Notes under the pieces: model-generated
What the model saw: the letters and a program-made list of their open reading frames with translations, nothing else
What the model was told of the DNA's origin: nothing
Database searches by the model: none
Assembly: GCF_001625215.2 (NCBI RefSeq)
Contig: NC_030383.2
Coordinates: 1,686,779-1,750,778, forward strand
Direction of reading: 5' to 3'
DNA: 64,000 bases
Source of the DNA: Daucus carota subsp. sativus
Lineage: Eukaryota; Streptophyta; Magnoliopsida; Apiales; Apiaceae
In this document: positions 55,260-64,000 of the stretch, one piece after another
Layout of the letters: every line of letters starts with the position of its first letter
Position numbering within the stretch: the first letter of the stretch is position 1
Position numbers and translations under genes: made by a program

Positions 55260-56140
55260 ATTATCACAAGATTTTGATATATAATTTATGATTTGATTAT
55301 TAAATCTAACTATTTTTTAGTCTCCAATTCAAAAGATAGATGACAAGATTAATATATTTTACTTAAATTCTTATATTTTTTAAAAAATATTGTTAACTAC
55401 TAATTTTGCTGTAACATCTAAACGGTGTCTAAATGGTGTATACTCCTGGTATGGTACTTTGAATTTTTTAAAAATATTTATCAATAATCCAACCTTACAC
55501 ATGTTAAGATTGATATATTTTAGTCATATTCTTAAAATTTCAATAAATATTTAGTTTATTTGATTTGAGATTTTAACAGTCAATTGATAATTTGACTATT
55601 ACATCTTAATGGTGTATACTCCTGGTTTGACAGTTTGAATTTTTTAAAAATAATTATCAATGATCGAACCTTATAGATGTTAAGATCGATATATTTTAGT
55701 CATATTCCTAAAATTTCAATAAATATTCAATTTATATGAGTTGAGTTTTTAACAGTCAACTGATAATTTGACTATTACATCTAAATGGTGTATATTCCTG
55801 GTTTGGTAGTTTGAATTTTTTTAAAATAACTATCGATGATCCAACCTTATAGATGTCAAGATCAATATATTTTAGTTATATTCCAAAATTTTCAATAAAT
55901 ATTCAATTTATATGAGTTGAGTTTTTAACAGTCAACTGATAATTTGACTATTACATCTAAATGGTGTATATTCCTGGTTTGGTAGTTTGAATTTTTTTAA
56001 AAATAACTATCGATGATCCAACCTTATAGATGTCAAGATCAATATATTTTAGTCATATTCCAAAAAAATTAATAAATATTCAATTTATATAATTTGAGAT
56101 TTTAACAGTCAACTGATAATTTGACTATTACGTTTCAATA
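55260..56140. repeat. 176-bp tandem repeat inside the CACTA element
   Basis: The landmark GGTGTATA lies at 55435, 55611, 55787 and 55963, exactly 176 bp apart. Units share AACAGTCAACTGATAATTTG, TTCCTGGTTTGG and AGATGTCAAGATCAATATAT. The two central-right units are the most alike, the outer ones more diverged. At least four units. Confidence 0.92.
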
Positions 56141-57287
56141 CAATCAAGTCGTTGCATGAAAAAATAATTTTCGAAAAATGGAAATAATCATGCGTGACAA
56201 GACTAGTTAAAAATAATTGTTTAATTTTCTTGACTATTATGAGAATACACAATTAAATTGTTATTTTTTATTTCTTCACATAACTAAAATCAACACATAT
56301 TAAGATATTTATGATTGAATGGTAAAAAAAATAAATCAAATATCATAGACCACAAGACAAGTTATTTAAAAATAATTATTTAATCTTGACTATTATAATA
56401 AAATATAAATAAATATTTACTTTTATTTCTTTACATCACAAAAATCAACTCATAATATTTTTATAAAAATCATAAATTAATTATTCTTGACAAAAGCGAC
56501 CGGCTATAACATGGTGGCTTTTGTTTTTATATAGTTTTACTTCTCTCAGGCGGGAAATTTCCCGCTCAAACACATGAAAGTTAAAAGCGACCGCAAGATT
56601 TAGCCGGTTGCTTTTATATTCAAAAGCCACCAAACAAAAGCGACCCCTCGTAAAAGCCACCAAACAAAAGCGACCGCCAATAAAAGCGACCAAACACGGT
56701 CGCTTTTGTTTATCAGTCAACTTAAATTTCTATTTTGAATAAAAGCCACCGTTTTTGGTGGCTTTTATACTTGGTCGCTTTTATTTGGTGGCTTTTAGTG
56801 TTTTTTCTTGTAGTGTAAAGCAACTATCATATTCCTGTAAATGAGGCATGAAAAAGGTGGGAAGTGGCATGAAGGGGGTCCTAACTTGTTAGAGAATACT
56901 TTCTTTAGTTACATTTTGTACCATATTCTTCAAAATTATAATTTAGGACAACATATAGTTAATCTCGAGATGTTATGAGACAACTCTGTATTATCTGGTC
57001 ATGAAGTACACATGGTCAGTCAATTTTCAACAGAGGTAAAATTTAGGGCTAATTACAGAGAATTGTAAGTATTTCTATGACAATCTATGCCTTTTGTTCC
57101 AATATCAGGCTAAGCTAAAGCAACCATCACATTCCTATCTCAATGAACTTTTCATCTGTTTTAACAGCAAGACCCCTAATATATGTACTGACTACATCTT
57201 AACGAATCTATTCTGCAAGGCAGCATGAGTGAGGGCGCGGAGGTACGTAGAAAGGGATACGGAGACTTTTTCCATTTCCTCGTTCAA

Positions 57288-57562
57288 CACTACAAGAAAA
57301 GCGGACATTTCCGACCGCACAATTCGGTCAGAAATGAACGAAATTCGGTCGGTTTTGAGGTCATAACCAACCACCGACGGACCGACCGACCACGTCGGTC
57401 CCTTAAAATCGAGTCGGAAATGATGGATCGGTCCGAAATGAGACATATTTCTGACCGCTGCCTTTGGTCGGTAACGTTTTGTCATTTTCTTAGAAAGCTG
57501 GCCCCACCTTTAACGTGTCATACGCATGGATAGACCTAAAACCGACTACAGGCGGTCGGAAA
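57288..57562. mobile_element. Solo CACTA terminus with CGGTCGG repeats (copy B)
   Basis: Duplicate of 39014-39290 with small indels in the CGACCGACC tract. Confidence 0.65.
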
Positions 57563-57935
57563 TATAATTCAATATATAGTATACATATATTGTCAGAGTT
57601 TTGTTTAAATTAAACTAAATAGTCAATTAAATTAGATCTTACCCTTAATAATATGGTTGTTATTACTTGATAATACAACTAATGCGCTTTAACATATTTA
57701 ATCGACTAAGTTACTAAATATCTAAGTTATGTTCTCACTTGTGGGTAAGAGAAGAATCCCCAGGAATCCATGTTCATCCAAAACATCTTGAAGTATTGGA
57801 TGCGTAGTAGGTGGGAAATCCACTTCCTAGCTATTCTGGATTTAGTATTGACGAAAATTGATAGCATGGCCAGCTAATACAAAAAATTAAGCAAGCACGT
57901 AAAACCCTCATAAAGAGCAAAAATTCCAGTACGTT

Positions 57936-58206
57936 ATAAGATCATAATTCTTAACAGGAAAAACATAAAAGAGAAACATAAAGAGAAAATATACAACATA
58001 AAAACGCACATAGATCATAATGCTTAATTAACAGAAAGAACATAAAAGAAACATAAAGAGAAAATATACAACATAACAACGCACCTGACCATAATTCTTA
58101 ACAGAAAAAATATAAAAGAAACATATATAAAGAGAAAATATACAACATAACAACGCATCTAGACCATGTAATTCTTAACAGAAGAAACATAAGGAGAAAC
58201 ATATAC
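57936..58206. repeat. ~75-bp tandem repeat (copy B)
   Basis: Duplicate of 39660-39930. Confidence 0.85.
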
Positions 58207-58436
58207 AACATGGGTTGCATAACCGTTTCATTTTGGAGAATCAAAGACAAGCTTGTATGTGTCTCAAACTCCAAACTTAAACATTGTACCGCTGGTAACA
58301 GAAAACATGAGAAAATGCAGATAAGAGTTAATTTACAGTTGGAACAGTTTGTTAAAGTAGGAGTAAAACCAATATTTATAGCTAACCATCACACACCACT
58401 GGTGATCATGGAGGTTATTAGACAAGAAATTACTCG

Positions 58437-59909
58437 TCACATATCAATGACTGCTTGAGTGACTCCTTTCCTGGGGCGAGGAAGCGGTGCAGGCCACATG
58501 GAAAGCACAACTGGAATCACCACACGCCAAGAGAGGTCTCCAACGCCACCATCAACTTCACAAGTGACATCCATCCGTTTAGCTCTGAAATTAAAAGTTA
58601 CAATACAAGACCGTTCCACACAGCGCATATACACAACATCAGCATCAAACTGGTGGAATGACAGAGGGATAAAAGTGGCTGTTGGCAACAAGTTGCTCAA
58701 ACTCTCGTCATCTGAGAAGAGATCATTACGGCTTACTTGAAACTCCATAAGCCACTCCCCTTTCTCATAATCTTCGAGCACCCACATTTTAAAACAAATG
58801 AGTTCAGAAGGCTCCGGAGCTATTTCAAAATATCTTAGCTTCCCTTGACTCACATTGCATAACCGGTACAGACCGTCATGCTTTTCCACATTTTTAGTGT
58901 CGCAGCCATCTGGAAACTGAATAAACCGGCATTGGTTATCATTCCTGTAGGGGTCAAAAGCCACCATCATGTCATGCACAAACCAATGCACTATCCCATT
59001 AAAATCGATAGGTCCAATGCCTCGCCTGAGCAACTGAATCTTCTTAGGGCAAACTAGCGTATGAGCTGTCCACACACCAGTTTCTGAGGCAAACACCTCC
59101 AGATCCATGGAAAAGGACTCCACATCTTGGCACTCAACGCGCACAGCCCTAAAGCTTGTAACAACATTATTCTCATTTACCTTACTAACAAGTCCCTCCC
59201 CAAAATACCTCCTTTGAAAAATCGAAGAATTCTGCCTCCCCCTAGGAAGACTCACCCACTGCCTAGTCACAGGATCACAAACAAAATAAACCAAAGGCGC
59301 AAACGAACAAAACATAACCAAACCATTAGTCACAGCCAGCACCTTAAACTGCTTGGACATCTGTTGTTCCTCCAAACTGGACAGAAACACCACGGAAAAC
59401 TCCCTCGAAACAAGAACATCAGGCTTCAGCCTTCTCAAAACCTCCTCAAACTCAGGAGCATAGACATAACGATAAAATAATCTAAAGCCTGAGGAAGCCT
59501 TGAGCTTAGAAGACACATATAACCTCGAACACGAGGGATGTGAAATCAAATCCAACCAATTCTTGCACACACACTCATATCTAAACAAGGATTTGACAGG
59601 CAACCTAATCAAGATCTCTAGCAAAGCAGATTCGGCAAAATTAGACAAATCATAAAACCAATCAAGATCCTTACCAGACATTTCATTCTTATTCTCATCA
59701 TCCTCGTCCCCCTTTAAAGTACCTGAATAAGATTCAAAGTAATGCCTATAATCTTCTTGCCTAGCTAAGCTCATCCAAGGTGACCATGGGGCAATTACTA
59801 TATCATTTGCGTTCATTACAATTGGGTGGTTGTTCTGAAATGGGTTGATTTCATTTGGGTTGTTCTGATTTTCTTGGCCACCGTTTCCTCCGGCGGCAGC
59901 GGCATCCAT
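58437..59909 (-). CDS. F-box protein (copy B)
   Basis: Tandem duplicate of the gene at 40161-41633, 490 residues from the same MDAAAAGG start behind the same predicted 62-bp leader intron. Two residues differ: Lys112 in the F-box becomes Glu (FRYECVC), and Thr323 becomes Asn (PYRNDNQ). Lys112 lies in the F-box, the part that meets SKP1, so the change could alter partner binding, though Glu is also plausible there. Both copies are open, so both are likely active. The promoter region is also duplicated. Confidence 0.88.
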   Translation of the reverse strand: MDAAAAGGNGGQENQNNPNEINPFQNNHPIVMNANDIVIAPWSPWMSLARQEDYRHYFESYSGTLKGDEDDENKNEMSGKDLDWFYDLSNFAESALLEILIRLPVKSLFRYECVCKNWLDLISHPSCSRLYVSSKLKASSGFRLFYRYVYAPEFEEVLRRLKPDVLVSREFSVVFLSSLEEQQMSKQFKVLAVTNGLVMFCSFAPLVYFVCDPVTRQWVSLPRGRQNSSIFQRRYFGEGLVSKVNENNVVTSFRAVRVECQDVESFSMDLEVFASETGVWTAHTLVCPKKIQLLRRGIGPIDFNGIVHWFVHDMMVAFDPYRNDNQCRFIQFPDGCDTKNVEKHDGLYRLCNVSQGKLRYFEIAPEPSELICFKMWVLEDYEKGEWLMEFQVSRNDLFSDDESLSNLLPTATFIPLSFHQFDADVVYMRCVERSCIVTFNFRAKRMDVTCEVDGGVGDLSWRVVIPVVLSMWPAPLPRPRKGVTQAVIDM

Positions 59910-59974
59910 TTTTCTGAAATGTACAGACACAAACAAGTATGTTCTTACTGCTTGGGGTTATGGTTTCTAAACTT

Positions 59975-61973
59975 ACCTTGTTTTCTGTATATTAGCTGAG
60001 TTTGTGGTAAATGTTAAGATTTATCCTGTTAATTTTATCACTAAAGTTACCTCAAGTGGATAAATGAAATTTTCAAGTTTACCTTGTGTGTTAATGGATA
60101 ATAGAAAATATGGTTTATAATTTTTAATAAAAATAATATTTTATAATTATAAATTTTATACCTTGTATTTCCATCACATTTGAAAAAAATTCAAAATATT
60201 TTATTAAAAGTTTTTATATCATGCAAACTCTTTTAATTAGATTTAAAGTTACAATTTCACTAAATAATAATATCTATTATTTATATTCAAAAAAATTGAT
60301 TTACTTATAATTTCTCTTTATTATTGATTCACATGTCATGTATTTTTGAATTGTAAAAATTAAATATACATTAACCATAAATAAAGTTATTAAAGAAATT
60401 CAAATAACTCTCCTCTATAGTACAACCCCGTTATAAGATAAAATTTAGTAAAATTATTAAAGCAATAACATGATTGTATAAAAACCATAATGAAAATATA
60501 AATATGATATTCAAATAATATTCATGACCATTAATTATATATATATATATTTATTTAATTTTGTAAAATTATCAGATATTAAAAGTAAATTTTTTGTTCA
60601 TCATTGGGCGAAAACAAATAATTTTTAATAATTAATAATAAAGTTTAAATTTTAATATAATATTTTGTGCAAACCTTATTTCTGATTTGAATTAAACTAA
60701 TCAAATTTGTTCTTGGCATAATTCACGTAAATAGGTTATCTATATTTTTGTGAAATCGATCATTTATTTTAATTTTTGTATAAAATTTCAATTTTGATAT
60801 GATATTGTGTATTATATCTTTTTTTAATTACACGGAACTAGCTTAAAGTTCAGTGGAGACATATGCCACTCATATAATATTGTTATTTATAATTTTTTTT
60901 TCATTTTTAAATCGAAAGTTTTAATTTTTTGACTTATGATTTGATTATTTTTTTCATGATACATTTTGAACTGCTGAAGTTGCTTGTTGGATTAATTTTT
61001 TTTGTTCTTCTCCTTCTTCAAAAATTTAAAAAAAACACAAACATTTTAAAAATTTTAATATAATATTGTAGATTAAAAAAAAATACAAAATCTTAAAGAT
61101 AGATTAGGTTAGTTAATGGGCTGGGCTCAGATGGGTTCATTTTATTTGGGGGCTCGTTTATAAATAAACATTTTTTAAATGAAGATGTTATGAACTGAGG
61201 CTGGGCCAAAGCCCAGGCCCCTTTTAAATGAAGATGTTATGAACTGGGCCAAAGCCCTGGCCCCTGGAAAGTAAAAGGGTGATCTTTAGTATTTTTCTCA
61301 TATTGTAATTTCTAAAATTGACCTCCAAAAATAATTTAAAATGAACAAGCTCGTAAATTGTCCAAATACCGATCATGACCGAAACTTTTAATGTTAGAAA
61401 ATTAATAGTACAAAAGTGTTGAATTTCGACTTTTTATATAAATTGCTGAGTCACACACATATTGAAACGTACATAGTTTCGATTTCAAATAAATTTAATT
61501 TAAATTAGTAAATAAAACTTATCATTCTTTGATATAACTGGAAAATTCGATTTAACTATATATCATTTAACAAATTTTCATTTGTTCATTAAACATATTT
61601 ATAGAGTAAGTATTAATTTATTAAATTAATGAAATACATGTTTTAAAAATGATTGTAAAATAACATCAACAACAATAATTATATATTTTATATTTTTAAA
61701 TTTTTTTATATTATAAAAGAGTATACCCACGCATTTTTAATAATTATCTTATTTTTCCAGAGCACTTCTCACTTAAATATTTTGAAAAATTTAACTTTAG
61801 CCTACCGGAAGACGTTCATACTTTACCAGAACAAAAAAAACCTAGTTTGGATAATATCTTTGCAATCTTAGGATTGATTTTAAATAAAAGAAGATCTCCA
61901 ATCTCTAAATAATTCAATAAACTAAATCTATGTTACTTTGTTTATTATACTCAAATTATTAATATAATTCATT

Positions 61974-62004
<31 letters not shown>

Positions 62005-62298
62005 TCATATAAATATATAAATATATATGTATATATATACATACACATATATATATATATTAATAAAATGTTAAAATTTTATATTAGAGAATAAATGTAT
62101 ATAATAAAAACACAATATGAACTATAAGATTTAAAATATTATTTTTTCGAGAGATTTTTTAACTAAAATATATAAAAAATATATATGTAATTATATATGT
62201 ATAAAAATTAATGAACCCCTTTTTTAAGAAGACACGACTATTAGAACATCATATAACGAAAAGACGCGACTCTTGAGACAAGTTACCGTTGACATGTA
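59975..62298. other. AT-rich region between F-box copy B and MRG copy 3
   Basis: Mirrors 41700-44050, including the 49-bp repeat pair (61174-61268) and a shorter AT run near 61983-62004. No gene. Confidence 0.6.
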
Positions 62299-62357
62299 CA
62301 CGTGTCAACTAGGTCAGGGCAAAAGGGAGCGGAGTTTTAAAATCTCACAGTATAAAA
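62299..62357 (+). promoter_or_regulatory. G-box and TATA box of MRG gene 3
   Basis: CACGTG at 62299-62304 and TATAAAA at 62351-62357, identical in layout to MRG gene 2. Confidence 0.7.
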
Positions 62358-62477
62358 GGCCGCTTTCTGTTCTCAGACACAGTCACACAGCAAAGACAAA
62401 GCAACCCTAGTTTCTAGTATACTTACTCAGATATATAGGTCCTATCATCTATTTGCAGGTCGTAAAAACCAAGTCCT

Positions 62478-64000
62478 ATGGAAGTGGGAGGATCAAACAC
62501 TGGAGTTACCTTGATGAATTGTTCCTCTGACCGTTGCCTTTATCAAGAAGGTGAAAAAGTTTTGGCTTCTTACGGTGGCAAATGGTACGAGGCCAAGGTA
62601 TGTATATATATACATGTGTGGACATACAAATTCACAGCTGTCATACGAATTTTTTGCAATTTAATCCTCGATTAAATATATTTATGGGTCGATGAATTAG
62701 ATTGAAAGATGTTGTTTTTATAAATATTATCAAGCATACAACTGATGGTCTCGTCTATTATTTTTTTCCTAAATATCTTTTCTATTCTTTGGTGTCTTTG
62801 AATTTTTTTCATTGGCTAAATTTATGCTTTTTGTAGGTGCAGAAAGTTGAATCAACCAGGACAAAGGGATGCTTACACTTTGTTCATTATCCTGTGAGTA
62901 CATGTTTGTAATATTAATCACATCTTTATTATGCCCCCTTATGATAATTGATGGCTTATTGTGTGGGAAAATTAAGAAAAGTCGGTCATATTTTAGTAAC
63001 TTGGTCTTCTTATATTTTGCAGGGCTGGAATAAAAAGTGAGTACAGTTACATAATTAGAATATGGTTGAGGTTTGAATTTATTGTTTGTTGTTGTTTACC
63101 GTTTTTTCAATTATATGCTTTTTGTTGGTTTATTAGTGCATCTTTAAAAGTCTGTGTACATAAAATACTATGGAGTCATATATGAAATCTGGTACCAATT
63201 AATTTTGTTTCTTAAGTTTGAGTGACATCCTTTTACAACAAAAGGAACCTTAATTTGCTCCTATCCGAGGTAAAATCTCAGTCAATATATAATCAAAGGA
63301 CATGGCAAGTCTCTTTTTTACAATCCATATATAAGTCTTTTACTACTCCTATAATAAAAATTTGGTATCAATCAATGTATATGTTCTGTAGTTATACTTC
63401 TATTCTTAAACATTTGAAAACAATTTTTGTAAGTAGATGGGATGAATGGCTACAAGCTGAGCGTCTGAAGAAATTTACTGAAGAAACTGTTCCAAATCAG
63501 TCAAAGGAGTGTGGTGAATCAGCTAGGGCGAGGAACAGAAAATGTGGCATTAAGAATAAAGAAAAGCAATCCACTGGTTAGCGACGTTACTCTCTCACTC
63601 TTCCCCCCTCCCCCTCCCCCTCCCCACCATAATAACACTAAAGAAGTAAGAGGAAGTGAATCATCCATGATATATATAGGACTGTCATAACTGAGTAATC
63701 TTGAAAAGATTATAATACATTTTGTTTCTAATTTGACTATATTAATTCAGATATCTCACAGACCGAGAAAAATATAAATATTGAAATACCACCCACGCTG
63801 AAGAAACAACTGGTGGATGACTTTGAATTTGTAACCCGTCTGGGCCAGGTATATATACTTCTACCATTAAGTTAATTGAGTTATTGTGCAGTGGCACAAG
63901 ATTATCATTGTTATCATTTCTGACATTCCTTGGAGAGAAATGTTGTCTATGGTATTGATTTGAGGTTTCTGGTGATGCCTTGCAGCTTGTTAACCTTCCT
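62478..64000 (+). CDS. MRG: MRG-domain chromatin reader, copy 3 (partial, runs off window)
   Basis: Exons 62478-62597, 62837-62893, 63023-63036, 63437-63576, 63751-63848 and 63986 to beyond 64000. By eye these exons are identical to those of MRG gene 2; differences are confined to introns. It includes the whole chromo barrel and the start of the MRG domain (NIEIPPTLKKQLVDD). The rest of the gene lies outside the window, predicted to end near 65181 in window coordinates. Confidence 0.92.

Larger units (their letters stand above)
52723..56815. mobile_element. Non-autonomous CACTA element with captured genes (4093 bp)
   Basis: Termini CACTACAAGAAAAATA and TTTTTTCTTGTAGTG are perfect CACTA-type inverted repeats, flanked by TAA at 52720-52722 and 56816-56818. 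Copy A shows the uninterrupted site at 38542-38544. Both subterminal regions (52745-53000 and 56490-56800) are packed with AAAAGCGACC words in both orientations, the presumed transposase-binding repeats. No transposase frame is present. The interior carries thioredoxin and alcohol-dehydrogenase fragments, a SINE and a 176-bp tandem repeat. It inserted after the segmental duplication, or less likely was lost cleanly from copy A. Confidence 0.96.
48916..64000. repeat. Segmental duplication, copy B (continues past window)
   Basis: Repeats 34741 onwards in the same orientation. Interrupted by the CACTA element 52723-56815. Ends at the window edge inside exon 6 of the third MRG gene, so roughly 3.2 kb of the unit is still to come. 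Confidence 0.95.

Overview
This window is plant nuclear DNA, most likely from an asterid eudicot. The signs are introns with GT-AG borders, AT-rich spacers, Stowaway, hAT, MULE and CACTA transposons, a Tat-lineage Ty3/Gypsy retrotransposon, and plant-specific families (R2R3-MYB, S-domain receptor kinase, F-box, PIP/CEP-type peptides). I cannot name the species; the Stowaway family with CTCCCTCC ends and the overall repeat style would fit Apiaceae, but that is only a guess.

Layout. 1-8144 is most of a minus-strand Tat-lineage LTR retrotransposon: a 14-unit tandem array in its 3' UTR (40-1095), one intact 1928-residue gag-pol frame (1262-7048), primer-binding site and 5' LTR (7444-8144). The 3' LTR lies left of the window. 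9975-11105 (-) is a two-exon SASA/CE6-type carbohydrate esterase with a MITE relic in its intron. 14323-15138 (-) is an intronless subgroup-22 R2R3-MYB (MYB44/73 type), flanked on both sides by a cluster of Stowaway MITEs (12.3-17.8 kb). 20657-23101 (+) is an intronless S-domain (G-type lectin) receptor kinase.

25-64 kb is the most informative part. A ten-exon MRG chromatin reader (25485-31414, +) faces a small secreted-peptide gene (32906-33169, -) whose product ends in a PIP/CEP-like motif. The same convergent MRG/peptide pair recurs at 44230-46933 and 48152-48724. There the peptide precursor carries six tandem SGPS-xx-GxGH motifs. A near-perfect direct duplication of at least 14.2 kb then copied the block 34741-48915 (F-box gene, second MRG gene, multi-peptide gene) into 48916 onwards. 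The window ends inside the third MRG gene, so a second multi-peptide gene is predicted about 2.2-3 kb beyond the right edge.

The left breakpoint of the duplication cuts a hAT MITE. The new junction falls about 40 bp upstream of the TATA box of the in-window multi-peptide gene, so this copy has an exchanged upstream region. After the duplication, copy B received a 4.09-kb non-autonomous CACTA element (52723-56815, TAA target duplication, empty site preserved in copy A). It carries captured fragments of a thioredoxin h gene and a cinnamyl-alcohol-dehydrogenase-like gene, a 100-bp SINE and a 176-bp tandem repeat. A plastid 23S rRNA fragment (31857-32083) and a MULE-type MITE with a perfect 9-bp target duplication (32265-32678) sit between the first MRG gene and its peptide neighbour.

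The genes do not form a pathway. What links them is repeated local duplication plus heavy transposon traffic, with signalling (receptor kinase, peptides) and gene-regulation genes (MYB, MRG, F-box) predominating.
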